A stretch of 64,000 nucleotides of DNA from an uncultured Erythrobacter sp. (GCA_947488755.1 CANLAD010000001.1:2365501-2429500), one strand, 5' to 3'; counted from the first letter of the stretch, positions 16,711 through 26,103 are shown. The notes: generated by a model not told the origin, from the sequence alone. Translations and numbers: made by a program.

Positions 16711-17328
16711 TTGTCGAGCAATGCCGACGTCTCGCGAAGCCATTGCGCGTTATGGGGCCTGCGCTGCGCCGTAATTGGCGGGCTTGTCATCCTGACCGCT
16801 CCCCCCGCCATCGCGCAAGACGCGGCGGAAGACACCGAAAATGCCGAGGCCGAAGCACCCCCTCCCCCGCGTGAAATCATCGATCTGACAGTCACCGTCC
16901 CGCGCGACGAATCGGACCGGCTGCTCGAAGAGGACTGCGAGGAAGAGAATGACGCGGCCCGTGTGAGGGGCGAGATTGTGGTGTGCCGTCGGCGCGGTGA
17001 GGCGACGGACGGATCGTGGAACCGCGAGGCTTGGGAGCGCGACTACGCCGCTCGCACGCAGGGGCAACAGCCTGTCGATGTCGCGGGCGCGGGCATTTTT
17101 CGCGGTCCTGCGACCGTCTCGGGCATGTGCTTCCTGCCGCCGTGCCCGGACGATCCGGCGCTGATGATCGATGTCGAAGCCCTGCCCGAAGCGCCCGAAG
17201 GATCGGACGCAGACCGGATCGCGCGCGGGCTTCCACCGACCGGCGAATCGGACGAACCGACACCTGAAGAGATCGCGAGACGCCGCCGTGCGCTGGGGCT
17301 GGATGCGCCGCCCGTACCGGAGGAATAG
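16711..17328 (+). CDS. Hypothetical periplasmic protein
   Basis: 205 residues from a TTG start with GAGGAG eight bases upstream; the frame is open further 5' but without a ribosome-binding site. A signal peptide is clear: hydrophobic core VIGGLVILTAPPAIA, with cleavage expected after AIA-Q. The mature protein is acidic and Pro-rich at first, then contains two Cys pairs (EEDCEE...EIVVCRRR and MCFLPPCPDD), suggesting disulfides in the periplasm, and a charged C-terminus. The 'EIVVC-R-R' phrase recurs in exported sphingomonad proteins. Function unknown. Confidence 0.72.
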   Translation: MSSNADVSRSHCALWGLRCAVIGGLVILTAPPAIAQDAAEDTENAEAEAPPPPREIIDLTVTVPRDESDRLLEEDCEEENDAARVRGEIVVCRRRGEATDGSWNREAWERDYAARTQGQQPVDVAGAGIFRGPATVSGMCFLPPCPDDPALMIDVEALPEAPEGSDADRIARGLPPTGESDEPTPEEIARRRRALGLDAPPVPEE

Positions 17329-17341
17329 CGCGTCGCCAGGC

Positions 17342-18676
17342 CTACGCCAGGATCGGCAGCACCAGCGGCTCGCCGGTCAGGCTCTCCGATCCATCGAGCA
17401 GATCCAGTGCGCGGCGAACGTTTGCCTCCGCGCCTTCATGAGTGACGATCGCGACCAGCACTTCGCCGCCATCGCGATTGCGGCCACGCTGGATCAGGCT
17501 TTCGATCGACACGTCCGCATCGCGCATCGCGGCGGTGATCTCGGCCAGCACTCCGGGGCGGTCACGCACCGTGAAGCGCAGATAGGTGCGTTCGGTCCGG
17601 TGGCCCGGCTCGGCAGGCGACAGGTCGGCCAGTTGGGCCACGGGGATGGAGAACGGCGCGCCCACTTCGCGCGGCGAATCGAAGCTGCGCGCAATATCGA
17701 TCAGGTCGGCGACCACCGCACTCGCGGTCGGCCCGTCGCCCGCGCCCGCGCCCTGAAACAGCAGGCGGCCAGAGAAATTGCCTTCCGCCACCACCGCATT
17801 GGTCGCACCGTCGACTGATGCGAGCGGATGGTCGCGCGCCACGAGGCACGGGCGCACGCGTTGAAGCAGGGAGCGCGCGTCGCCGTCCTCCTGCACATCG
17901 GCCTCCGCGATCAGGCGAATGACGAAGCCCAGCGCATCGGCCTGCGCGATATCGGCGGCGCGGACCTGGGTGATGCCGGTGACGTGCACCGCATCGAAAT
18001 CGACCCGCGCGCCGAACCCGATGGCGGACAGGATCGCAAGCTTGTGCGCCGCATCCACGCCTTCGATGTCGAAAGCGGGATCGGCCTCGGCATATCCTAG
18101 TCTTTGTGCTTCAGCGAGAACGACATCGAAATCCGCGCCGGTCGCTTCCATCTCGGACAGGATGTAATTGCACGTGCCGTTGAGGATGCCGTAAACCTTG
18201 GCGAGCTGGTTGGCGCTGGTCCCTTCGCGCAGACCCTTCACCACCGGAATACCGCCAGCGACCGCAGCTTCGAAGCGCAGGGGCGCGGCGCGACTCTCGG
18301 CCAGTTCGGCGAGCGCGAGGCCGTGATGCGCGATCATCGCCTTGTTCGCGGTGACAAGCCCCTTGCCCCCATCCAGCGCCGCGCGTGAAAGGGCGAGCGC
18401 AGGCCCGTCCGATCCGCCGACCAGTTCTACCACCACATCGACCCCGTCATGCGCGGCGAGCGCGGTCATGTCGTCTTCCCACCCGAGCGCGGAGATATCG
18501 ACGCCGCGATCCTTGTGCCGCTCGCGGGCGCTCACCGCGATCACCTCGATCCCGCGACCAGCGCGCGCGGTGATGAGATCGCGATTTGTCGCGAGCAGCT
18601 GCATCACGCCGACGCCGACCGTGCCGAGCCCGGCAATTGCGATCCGCAGCGGGGCGGAAGAGAGATCAGCAACCAA
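17342..18676 (-). CDS. hom: Homoserine dehydrogenase
   Basis: NAD(P)-dependent reduction of aspartate semialdehyde to homoserine, the branch to Thr, Met and Ile. 444 residues: Rossmann GLGTVGVGV near 16-24, catalytic domain with KGLVTANKAMIAHHG and GGIPVVKGLREG, the conserved AEADPAFDIEGVDAAHKLAI segment, and a C-terminal ACT domain from about residue 365 (RFTVRDRPGVLAEI) typical of monofunctional, Thr-inhibited enzymes. No riboswitch was recognised in the 95 bases upstream. Confidence 0.97.
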   Translation of the reverse strand: MVADLSSAPLRIAIAGLGTVGVGVMQLLATNRDLITARAGRGIEVIAVSARERHKDRGVDISALGWEDDMTALAAHDGVDVVVELVGGSDGPALALSRAALDGGKGLVTANKAMIAHHGLALAELAESRAAPLRFEAAVAGGIPVVKGLREGTSANQLAKVYGILNGTCNYILSEMEATGADFDVVLAEAQRLGYAEADPAFDIEGVDAAHKLAILSAIGFGARVDFDAVHVTGITQVRAADIAQADALGFVIRLIAEADVQEDGDARSLLQRVRPCLVARDHPLASVDGATNAVVAEGNFSGRLLFQGAGAGDGPTASAVVADLIDIARSFDSPREVGAPFSIPVAQLADLSPAEPGHRTERTYLRFTVRDRPGVLAEITAAMRDADVSIESLIQRGRNRDGGEVLVAIVTHEGAEANVRRALDLLDGSESLTGEPLVLPILA

Positions 18677-18771
18677 TGAAAACGCCTTTCGAATTTTGGG
18701 TTCGCTCGGTTCGAGCCAGCTCGCCGGTGCGGATGCAGGCGCGCCGCGTCAAGCGCAGCTTGGCGAGCGGT

Positions 18772-19662
18772 TCAGCTTACCTGCGTCAGCGCGCGCTCGC
18801 AGTCACCAAGCGCCTGCATCACCAGCGCATAATCGGTCTCGGCAAGCCTTCGCGCGGCGGGATCGCGGGCGAGATTGGCGTTGGAGGGCAGGGCCGACGG
18901 CAATGAGCAGGCGAGGCGATACCAGCGCACCGTCTCGTTCTCCGGCGGACGCGCGCTCGAATCGACGATCTCGCCCCAGGACACGCCCCATGTCGGCTCC
19001 TGCCCCGGGCGCCGAAGCACCGTGAGCGATACCGGTGAGCCGTCCGTGGTCTGAAGAAATATCTGCGTTTCCGATTCGCCCGTCAGTGTGCCGGGTACTG
19101 CCAGCGCATCCTTGATCCCGGTCACGGCAGGCGGCACGTGGGGTCCGACCAGTTCGGTCAGGATCGGGCGCAGCCGCGCCTCGAGCGCGGGCGAATGGCT
19201 CATCTGTGCGGCGGGGCCGACGAGCTGGATCGCCCCGCGCTGGCCCGGTACGGCCCGCGCGAACAGCAGCACTTCGCTATCCTTGAGCTTTGGCACCTTC
19301 CCGCGTTGATCGAGCGGCACGTCGAGCAGATAGGTCAGATCCTCACCCACCGGTACCGATCCGGCGATAAGGCCCAGCGTTTCCGCCTCGATATAGAGGC
19401 GTGCGAATCCGGGCGCCACGTCGGGCGCGCGCTCCGGCGGCAACGCGATCTGGTCGTTGATCCGTGCGCGAATGACGAGGTCGGCACGTTCTGCAAGCGT
19501 CACGAGATCGGCATAGGTCGCCACCATTTCAGCGCTGCCCCGATCCGGGACAGGGTCTTGCGCCGCGGCCATTCCGACACAACCCGCAAGCGCCACCGAG
19601 GCGAGCAGGCACGCCGCTACAGGCCTGAAACTCTTTATTAAAATTTCGTTAAGGTTACGCAT
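18772..19662 (-). CDS. Hypothetical exported protein, probable lipoprotein
   Basis: 296 residues. The N-terminus MRNLNEILIKSFRP plus hydrophobic segment ends in LAGC at 25-28, a fair lipobox; alternatively signal peptidase I could cut after AAA near residue 34. The mature part has alternating beta-like segments and no recognised domain. It is encoded upstream of hom on the same strand with 95 bases between, so possibly separate. The first codons are AT-rich and by chance include TTAA-N7-TTAA. Function unknown; an outer-membrane or periplasmic role is inferred from the signal only. Confidence 0.75.
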   Translation of the reverse strand: MRNLNEILIKSFRPVAACLLASVALAGCVGMAAAQDPVPDRGSAEMVATYADLVTLAERADLVIRARINDQIALPPERAPDVAPGFARLYIEAETLGLIAGSVPVGEDLTYLLDVPLDQRGKVPKLKDSEVLLFARAVPGQRGAIQLVGPAAQMSHSPALEARLRPILTELVGPHVPPAVTGIKDALAVPGTLTGESETQIFLQTTDGSPVSLTVLRRPGQEPTWGVSWGEIVDSSARPPENETVRWYRLACSLPSALPSNANLARDPAARRLAETDYALVMQALGDCERALTQVS

Positions 19663-20103
19663 TTTGCAACTTTCCTTGTCGTGCCCCGGTCCGCCGGCCT
19701 CCGGCCTTTCACAGCTGTATCATGGTTCGCGCGTCCGTTCTTGAATCGCAGGTGAACCGATAAAGCGTTTGATTGCCCAAGGGTTGACCGTTAAAGCGCA
19801 AGAAGTTCGTGACGAAATCGGGGAACGCGATTGTTGCGAACCGGGACGTGCTCCATGCTCTGGGGAATCAGGGCGGGAAAGCCCGTTCTGCCGGACGCAA
19901 GGTTTTGCGGGTGGGCGCCTGACAAGTTAACAGGCACCGCCTCACAAAAAAGCCTCTTGGATCCGGAAGTTTTCGGATACCGGGGGTTTGCATCCCGGGG
20001 CTGGCTCGGATCCGTCGAGTAATCGGATCTGGTTCGAGTGCAGGCCCCAGCCAGATATCGTGCCGGGTGGCGCCCGGCGTTGAGATGGAGAGAAAACGAC
20101 TGG
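19663..20103. promoter_or_regulatory. Divergent 441-base region upstream of the TonB operon
   Basis: No gene seen. It must hold promoters for the lipoprotein gene (minus) and tonB operon (plus). ACCGATAAAGCG at 19756-19767 recurs as ACCGTTAAAGCG at 19787-19798, 31 bases apart (three turns), a candidate regulator site. Nearer to tonB there are short GC-rich inverted repeats (GGATCC/GGATCC and CCGGG/CCCGG around 19957-20010). No canonical Fur box was recognised, although TonB systems are often iron-regulated. Confidence 0.4.
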
Positions 20104-20778
20104 ATGGCCTACGCTGACCAACAAATGAGTGGAAACAAGGTTGTTTCCATCATCATCGTGGCGGTGATCCACGTGGTTATCGGGTATCTGCTCATTTCCG
20201 GCCTGGCCATTTCGGCCGTGAAGGAAGTGGCCGAGCGCATGACCGTTGTCGACATCGAGGACGAGCCGCCTCCGCCGGAGGAGCCGGAAGAACCGCCGCC
20301 CCCGCAGGAGCCGCAGGAAGTGGCTCCGCCACCGCCGGTCGCGCCGCCCGCTCCAATCCAGATCGCACCGCCGCCGCCGATCCAGACGACGGACCGTATT
20401 CCGCCGCCTGCGCCGCCTGCGCTGGTCATTCCACCGCCCGCTCCGGTGGCCCCGCCCGCTCCGCCCCCGCCCCCGCCTTCGCAGGCACGTGGTGCAAGCA
20501 CGCGCGGCGAAGCCCGCTGGGCGCGTCGGATCCAGGAAAACTATCCCTCGCGCGCACTGCGCGAAGAAGTCGAGGGAACAGTTGGTGTTCGCGTTACCGT
20601 CACCCCTGAAGGGCGCGCGACAAATTGCTCGGTCACGGGATCGAGTGGGTCAAGCGTACTCGATCAGGCTGCCTGCCGGGGGATGGAGCGCTATGCGCGG
20701 TTCAACCCTGCACTAAACGATGCGGGCAACCCGACGACGGGATCGTACTCAACCAGGATTACCTATCGTTTGAATTGA
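20104..20778 (+). CDS. tonB: Energy transducer TonB
   Basis: Couples the proton motive force from ExbB/ExbD to outer-membrane receptors. 224 residues: cytoplasmic N-terminus, one transmembrane helix (13-35), a periplasm-spanning Pro-rich spacer with alternating Glu-Pro then Pro-Ala runs (52-126), and a C-terminal TonB domain (~135-224) with the YP motif at 147-148 and a GTVGVRVTVTPEGR beta-hairpin. The ATG at 20104 follows GGAGAG at moderate distance; the frame is open upstream but lacks coding character. First gene of tonB-exbB-exbD-exbD. A client receptor is encoded at 56218-58845. Confidence 0.95.
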   Translation: MAYADQQMSGNKVVSIIIVAVIHVVIGYLLISGLAISAVKEVAERMTVVDIEDEPPPPEEPEEPPPPQEPQEVAPPPPVAPPAPIQIAPPPPIQTTDRIPPPAPPALVIPPPAPVAPPAPPPPPPSQARGASTRGEARWARRIQENYPSRALREEVEGTVGVRVTVTPEGRATNCSVTGSSGSSVLDQAACRGMERYARFNPALNDAGNPTTGSYSTRITYRLN

Positions 20779-20851
20779 TGGATTTCGTATGGTCCGGGTC
20801 GCGCTTGCGATCTGCGATCTTCGGGCAATTTTTCCAAAAGGACCACTCGCA

Positions 20852-21664
20852 ATGAACCTTTACTATCTTATCGCTGCAGCACCGGGCGAAGCACCCGAAA
20901 ACGCCTTCGGTTTCTGGAAGGCCATGGAAGAAGGCGGCCCCGTCGCCTGGTCGATCCTGGCCGTTCTCGTCATCATGTCGGTCGGATCGTTCTACATCCT
21001 GTTCACGAAGTGGTTCGAACAGCGCAAGGTGCTCAACCAGTACAAGGGCGTTCGCAACCAGTTCTGGCGCGCCCAGTCGCTCAAGGAAGGCGCGACCAAG
21101 CTGGAAAAGAACAGCGCCTGGCGCCAGATCGCCGACGATGCGATCGTCGCGCAGGAAAAGCACGGCAAGATGACCGACCAGATGGAAGCGCATGATTACA
21201 TGCATGGTTCGCTCCAGCGGTCGGAAGATTCGATCAACTACGCGCTCTCGGGCGGTCTGTCGTTCCTCGCATCGGTGGGGGCCACCGCGCCGTTCATCGG
21301 TCTGCTGGGCACGGTGATCGGGATTTACCGCGCGCTCATCAACATCGGCATCGAAGGGTCGGCCTCGATCGACAAGGTCGCAGGCCCTGTCGGTGAAGCG
21401 CTGATCATGACCGCCATCGGCCTGCTCGTCGCGGTTCCTGCAGTGCTGGCGTTCAACTACCTGCAAAGCCGCAATCGCCGGATCGCCGAGCTGCTCGGCA
21501 GCTTCTCGACCGACATTCTCGCCTACATCAGCTCCGATGGCGCAGTTAAGCCGAGCGTGAACACGGCCCCGGCAGCGAAGGGCACCGCGAAGCCCGCCGC
21601 ACGTCCGACCACCAAGCCGGCCGGCACCGCTGGCGGCGCCACGGCTTCGATGAAGAAGACCTGA
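20852..21664 (+). CDS. exbB: MotA/TolQ/ExbB proton channel protein
   Basis: Inner-membrane channel component of the TonB motor. 270 residues from ATG 20852 (AAAAGGA upstream). Helix 1 is at about 31-52. A cytoplasmic domain with EAHDYMHGSLQRSEDSINYA follows. Helices 2 and 3 contain the family signature GLLGTVIGIYRALINIG and GPVGEALIMTAIGLLVAVPAVLAFNYL. A ~45-residue Ala/Pro/Lys/Thr-rich tail closes the protein, unusual in length. Co-directional with tonB and two exbD genes. Confidence 0.95.
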   Translation: MNLYYLIAAAPGEAPENAFGFWKAMEEGGPVAWSILAVLVIMSVGSFYILFTKWFEQRKVLNQYKGVRNQFWRAQSLKEGATKLEKNSAWRQIADDAIVAQEKHGKMTDQMEAHDYMHGSLQRSEDSINYALSGGLSFLASVGATAPFIGLLGTVIGIYRALINIGIEGSASIDKVAGPVGEALIMTAIGLLVAVPAVLAFNYLQSRNRRIAELLGSFSTDILAYISSDGAVKPSVNTAPAAKGTAKPAARPTTKPAGTAGGATASMKKT

Positions 21665-21818
21665 TCGCATGCGGTCGGCGGGGCGCGCCAAACTGCCCCC
21701 CGCCACCGCGGCCTCGAATTGCCTGGCGCACGACGCGCCCGGTATCGGGGCAAAGGTTCTGGGCCAAAAAAGGTCCGGCGGCGTCAGAGCCGCGCGTTAG
21801 AATAGCAAGGAATTCACA

Positions 21819-22346
21819 ATGGCGATTTCGATGGGAGGCGGGGACACCCCGATGTCCGACATCAACACCACTCCGCTGGTGGACGTGATGCTGGTGCTCC
21901 TGATCATCTTCCTCATCGCGGTTCCGGTGGCGATCCAGACGATCGAGAAGCTGGAGATTCCGGTGTTTGAATCGATCGAATCCAAGAACAAGGTCGAGAA
22001 CCTGCAGCTCACTGTCAGCACCACCGATGCCGCCGGTCGCAGCGCGGGCGAGCCCGGCTTTGAGGGTGCCGCGCGCAACGGTGATTGCCGGGTCTACTGG
22101 AACAACATCGCGCCAGTTTCTTCCGAGCAATTGTTCGACCAGGCCTTCAATCGGCTGGATGCGATCGTGCAGCGCGCTGGCGGTGCCGAAGCGATCATGG
22201 AGGATCCCGAACTGATCCCGCAGGTCCACATTCGCGGCGACGTGAACGCGCCGTGGCGCTGCGTCGCGGGCACGATCTACAACGTCCAGCGTGCCGGCTA
22301 TCCCACGGTTGGCTTCATCTCGAACCCCGTCGAACCGGGCGTCTGA
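21819..22346 (+). CDS. exbD: ExbD/TolR biopolymer transport protein (first copy)
   Basis: Single-pass inner-membrane partner of ExbB. 175 residues with the N-terminal DINTTPLVDVMLVLLIIFLI helix; Asp22 is the conserved proton-carrying residue. The periplasmic domain is longer than in the other two copies and contains two Cys (GDCRVYW and PWRCVAG) that may form a disulfide. The 154-base gap after exbB is larger than usual and holds no recognised gene. Two ExbD copies with different periplasmic domains are common in this group; this one is the divergent, Cys-containing form. Confidence 0.93.
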   Translation: MAISMGGGDTPMSDINTTPLVDVMLVLLIIFLIAVPVAIQTIEKLEIPVFESIESKNKVENLQLTVSTTDAAGRSAGEPGFEGAARNGDCRVYWNNIAPVSSEQLFDQAFNRLDAIVQRAGGAEAIMEDPELIPQVHIRGDVNAPWRCVAGTIYNVQRAGYPTVGFISNPVEPGV

Positions 22347-22373
22347 GCCGTCATTTGAATAGGAGTAACTGAT

Positions 22374-22823
22374 ATGGGTATGTCCGGAGGCCAGCTCGAC
22401 GGCCAACCGATGCTCGACATGAACATGACGCCGCTGATCGACGTCCTGCTCGTGCTGCTGATCATGTTCATCATCACCATTCCGGTGGCCACGCATTCGG
22501 TCAATATCGACCTTCCGCAGGGCGAGCCGCCACCAACCGACATCGAGATCGATCCGATCAAGAACAAGCTGGTCCTCGCCTCCAACGACCAGATCCTGTG
22601 GAATGGCGAACCCATCACGCAGGGGCAGTTGGTGACGACCTTGCAGGAAACGACAACCTACGCTGTCGAGCCCGAGCTGCAATTCGAGCCCGAAGCGCTG
22701 GCGAGCTATGATCTGTCGGCAAAGGTGCTGCAGATCATCAAGGGCTCTGGCGTCACCAAGTTCGGCTTCGTCGGCAACGAGAAGTACCGCGAATTTGCAG
22801 CAGGCGGTCCGGGCGCCTCTTAA
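22374..22823 (+). CDS. exbD: ExbD/TolR biopolymer transport protein (second copy)
   Basis: 149 residues. The start MGMSGGQLDGQPMLDMNMTP leads into a transmembrane helix with conserved Asp23 (LIDVLLVLLIMFIITIPV). The periplasmic ExbD fold includes ILWNGEPIT and a C-terminal KFGFVGNEKY segment, shared with the third copy. It starts 27 bases after the first exbD and is followed by a strong hairpin terminator, so it closes the tonB-exbB-exbD-exbD unit. It likely forms the heteromeric ExbD stalk with the first copy, by analogy. Confidence 0.94.
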   Translation: MGMSGGQLDGQPMLDMNMTPLIDVLLVLLIMFIITIPVATHSVNIDLPQGEPPPTDIEIDPIKNKLVLASNDQILWNGEPITQGQLVTTLQETTTYAVEPELQFEPEALASYDLSAKVLQIIKGSGVTKFGFVGNEKYREFAAGGPGAS

Positions 22824-22847
22824 GCGGCGACCATTGCTACAAGAAAA

Positions 22848-22885
22848 AGAGGGCGCTGCGGGAGACCGCGGCGCCCTCTCTTTTC
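22848..22885 (+). terminator. Intrinsic terminator after the tonB-exbBD operon
   Basis: Stem AGAGGGCGC (22848-22856) pairs perfectly with GCGCCCTCT (22871-22879), extended inside by GCGG/CCGC, and is followed by CTTTTCTTT. It is preceded by an A-rich run, so it could also act on the opposite strand. It sits 25 bases after the second exbD stop and separates the third exbD. Confidence 0.85.
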
Positions 22886-23013
22886 TTTGGTCATGGCGCG
22901 CCGTGCGAACAGTAGAGGGTTTCAGAACCGATACCGGTACGCGTTAGGCAACTTTTAGGTCATGCTATACAGTCTCTTGCACGGCGCCGCGCGCCTGCCA
23001 TGAGGAGACTTCG

Positions 23014-23454
23014 ATGCCCAAAGCCGTCCTTCGCTCCAACGCCTACGCCCCGCGCAGCTCTCGCCCGATGGGCGGCATGAACGTGACGCCATTCATCGAC
23101 GTGCTGCTGGTCCTGCTCGTCATGGTCATTCTCGCCGTGCCAATGCCCGTCCACCAGACCAGCGTCGACCTTCCCGGTAAACCGCCGATCACGCCACTGC
23201 CGATCGCGGCGCAAAACACAGTCTCGATCGACAACGCCGATCACCTGTTCTGGAACGGGACGCCGGTGTCGCGCGAGGATCTGTCGCTGCAGGTCGCTGC
23301 GGCAAGCGGGCGCGAGGACGAACCGCTACTTCGCTTCGAGCCGGCCGCGCTCACAAGCTATGACACGGCAGCACGCACGATCGTTCTCATCAAAGAGGCG
23401 GGCGCACGCAAGTTCGCCTTTATCGGGAACGAGCGGCACAAAACCTTCAACTGA
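23014..23454 (+). CDS. exbD: ExbD/TolR biopolymer transport protein (third copy)
   Basis: 146 residues, with a longer basic N-terminus (MPKAVLRSNAYAPRSSRPMG), the transmembrane helix with Asp29 in VTPFIDVLLVLLVMVILAV, and a periplasmic domain with LFWNGTPVSREDL and RKFAFIGNERHKTF. It is clearly closer to the second copy than the first. It follows the operon terminator by about 130 bases, so it probably has its own promoter and may be expressed under different conditions. Which ExbB it partners is unknown; no other exbB is in the window. Confidence 0.93.
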   Translation: MPKAVLRSNAYAPRSSRPMGGMNVTPFIDVLLVLLVMVILAVPMPVHQTSVDLPGKPPITPLPIAAQNTVSIDNADHLFWNGTPVSREDLSLQVAAASGREDEPLLRFEPAALTSYDTAARTIVLIKEAGARKFAFIGNERHKTFN

Positions 23455-23482
23455 TTGCGCGGGATGAGGCTGTAAAAACGCC

Positions 23483-26002
23483 TTACTCCCCCTCCAAAAC
23501 CTCCGGCCCGTCGCTGGCATCGATCCGCATCGCCTCGCCCGCCAGTCCCTCGGCTTCAAGTAACAACTCATCATCCGCTGCGCCCGAAGGCGTGTTCTCA
23601 CGGCCGATCAGGACCATGATCGGGACGGCAAGCGGGCTGACGCGTTCAAGCTCGACATGGATCAGCTCTTCCTGCGCGCGGTCGAGCAGCTCGGAAAGCC
23701 GCCCGATATCGGTCATCCGCGTGCGCGCATCGGCCCATGCGGCTTCCAGTAGAACGTGATCGGGCTCGTACTTGCGCAGCACATCGTAGATGAGGTCGGT
23801 CGAGAAGGTGACCTGCTTGCCGGTCTTGCGCTTGCCCGGCTGCTGGCGCTCGACCAGCCCTCCGATCACCGCGACTTCGCGAAACGCGCGGCGCAGCAGG
23901 TGCGAGCTTTGCACCCATTCGACGAATTCATCGGACAGAATGTCGGGAGACAGCAAGGGTCCGGGATTATCGACCGGCTTCAGCGACCACACGGCAAGGC
24001 AGTAATCGTTGGCGTTGAAGCCGAGCGGCTGGAGCCCGCGATCCTCCATGCGCTTGGTCACCAGCATGCCCAGCGACTGGTTCGCGTTCCAGCCGATAAA
24101 GGTGTAAAATACAGCGTAATGGCGCTTCTGGTGGGGGAAGCTTTCGACCAGCACATCGCCCGGGCCGGGCAGGCGGCTGCGATAGTCCTGCACTTCGAGC
24201 CATTCGCGCACATCGTCGGGAAAGCGCGCCCAGCCCGCCCGATCGACCAGCATTTCGCGCACGCGGTCGGCCAGATGCGTGGTCAACGGCATCCGCGCGC
24301 CGCCATAGGAGGGGATCATCGCCGCCTTGGTCGACGCACGCACGATCACGTCCATATCCTGCATCTTCACCACCTCCAGGCTGGTTCCGGCGAATGCGAA
24401 CGTGTCGCCCGGCGATAGCTGCGCGGCGAACCGCTCCTCTACCTTGCCGAGCGCACGCCCCGGACGCCCTCCACCCGCTGCAAAGCGTACAGTCAGGAAT
24501 TCGCCATCGATGATGATGCCCGCATTGATCCGGTGACGCGCCGCCTGCTGCGGATGGGCGAGCCGCCATGTCCCGTCCTTGCCGCGAACGATGCGTTTGA
24601 ACTTGTCGTAGGCGCGCAGCGCATAGCCGCCATTCTCGACAAAGCTCAATACGCGCTGGAACACTTCGTGATCGACCCAGGCGTAGGATAGCGACGTGCG
24701 GATTTCGGCCAGCAACGCGTCTTCGTGAAAGGGCGCGGCGCAGGCGCAGGCCATGATGTGCTGAGCCAGCACGTCGAGCATTCCAGGATTGAATACCTCG
24801 CCATCGCGCTTGCCTTCGTCCACCGCCTCCTTCGCTGCGGTCGCTTCGAGAAATTCAAAGCGGTTACCGGGCACGAGCAGCGCGCGGCTCGGTTCATCGA
24901 GCCGGTGATTGGCGCGTCCGACACGCTGAAGCAGCCGGGAGGAGCCTTTGGGCGCGCCCATCTGCACGACGCAGTCGATATCGCCCCAGTCGACACCGAG
25001 ATCGAGGCTGGCGGTCGCGACCAGCGCGCGCAATTCGCCGCGAGCCATCGCGCCCTCAACCTTGCGCCGCGCTTCGACACTGAGCGAGCCGTGGTGGACG
25101 CCGATCGGCAGATTGTCCTCGTTCACCTCCCACAGATGCTGGAAGATGTATTCAGCGAGGAAGCGCGTGTTTGTGAAGATCAGCGTCGTGCGATTGCGCT
25201 GAACCTCCTCGTATAATTGCGGGATCGCCCAGGTTGCCGCGTGCCCTCCCCACGGCACGCGCGCCTCTTCAGGCAGCAGGATCTCGACATCGGGGTCGGC
25301 GCCCTCCTCGCCCAGCACCAGGTCAGCGGCATGGATCTCGCCTTCGGCCTCGGGCGGTTGCGGGGCGAGCCATTCCTGAAACGCCCGCGGATCGGCAAGG
25401 GTCGCTGACAGGGCGACACGCTGCATATCGGGCGCGCAGGCGGAAAGGCGGGTGAGGGCCAGCGCCAGCAAGTCGCCGCGCTTACCGGTGGCGAAGGCAT
25501 GGATCTCGTCGATCACCACCCGCTTCAGGCTGGCGAACAGAGCGAGGCTTTCAGGATAGGACAGCAACAAGGACAGCGATTCGGGCGTTGTCAGCAGAAC
25601 ATGCGGCGGCTTTTCGCGCTGGCGCTTTTTGCGGTCGGAGGGCGTATCGCCGCTTCGGGCCTCGACCTTGAGCGGCAGGCCCATCTCCTCGATCGGGGCC
25701 AGCAGATTGCGGCGGACATCGTGCGCCAGCGCCTTGAGCGGCGAGACGTAGAGCGTGTGCAGCCCCTCTGGCGGCGGCGTGTCGCCCAGCATCGATGGCG
25801 CGAAATCGCACAGGGTCGGCAGGAAACCCGCCAGCGTCTTGCCCGCCCCGGTATCGGCGACCAGCAGCGCATCGCGCTCCTCGCGCGCCTTTGCCAGCAT
25901 TTCGAGCTGGTGCCGCCGGATGCGCCACCCGCGCGCGTCGAACCATGCGCGGATCTCGACAGGCACATCCGCCGTCGCCTCGGGATCGAAAGGGGCGTTC
26001 AT
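23483..26002 (-). CDS. Ligase-associated DEXH-box DNA helicase (Lhr family)
   Basis: Superfamily 2 helicase of 839 residues, typical for the ligase-associated Lhr-like group implicated in bacterial DNA repair. Motif I (ADTGAGKTLAG) is at 49-59, motif Ia YVSPLKALAHDV at 85-96, motif II DEIH at 165-168, motif III SATLADP near 199-205 and motif VI QRVGRANHR near 363-371. These are followed by the winged helix and Lhr core with a C-terminal metallo-phosphoesterase-proximal region. Partner ligase, exonuclease and phosphoesterase genes of this cluster type are not seen here. It converges with the third exbD. Confidence 0.92.
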   Translation of the reverse strand: MNAPFDPEATADVPVEIRAWFDARGWRIRRHQLEMLAKAREERDALLVADTGAGKTLAGFLPTLCDFAPSMLGDTPPPEGLHTLYVSPLKALAHDVRRNLLAPIEEMGLPLKVEARSGDTPSDRKKRQREKPPHVLLTTPESLSLLLSYPESLALFASLKRVVIDEIHAFATGKRGDLLALALTRLSACAPDMQRVALSATLADPRAFQEWLAPQPPEAEGEIHAADLVLGEEGADPDVEILLPEEARVPWGGHAATWAIPQLYEEVQRNRTTLIFTNTRFLAEYIFQHLWEVNEDNLPIGVHHGSLSVEARRKVEGAMARGELRALVATASLDLGVDWGDIDCVVQMGAPKGSSRLLQRVGRANHRLDEPSRALLVPGNRFEFLEATAAKEAVDEGKRDGEVFNPGMLDVLAQHIMACACAAPFHEDALLAEIRTSLSYAWVDHEVFQRVLSFVENGGYALRAYDKFKRIVRGKDGTWRLAHPQQAARHRINAGIIIDGEFLTVRFAAGGGRPGRALGKVEERFAAQLSPGDTFAFAGTSLEVVKMQDMDVIVRASTKAAMIPSYGGARMPLTTHLADRVREMLVDRAGWARFPDDVREWLEVQDYRSRLPGPGDVLVESFPHQKRHYAVFYTFIGWNANQSLGMLVTKRMEDRGLQPLGFNANDYCLAVWSLKPVDNPGPLLSPDILSDEFVEWVQSSHLLRRAFREVAVIGGLVERQQPGKRKTGKQVTFSTDLIYDVLRKYEPDHVLLEAAWADARTRMTDIGRLSELLDRAQEELIHVELERVSPLAVPIMVLIGRENTPSGAADDELLLEAEGLAGEAMRIDASDGPEVLEGE

Positions 26003-26103
26003 ATAGCGGGCAACGCAGCGCGCGGGACTATTATCCCCTTCCAGCGAGTGGACAGGGCAAAGCGGCGCTTGTCAGCCAAAAGCCAACACGCTGCCTTGCC
26101 GTC

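Noticed and set aside
19639..19653. TTAA-N7-TTAA, a CtrA-like box
   Set aside because: It falls inside the first codons of the lipoprotein gene, where AAC-GAA-ATT-TTA-ATA-AAG encodes residues. No second box or promoter context; chance cannot be ruled out.
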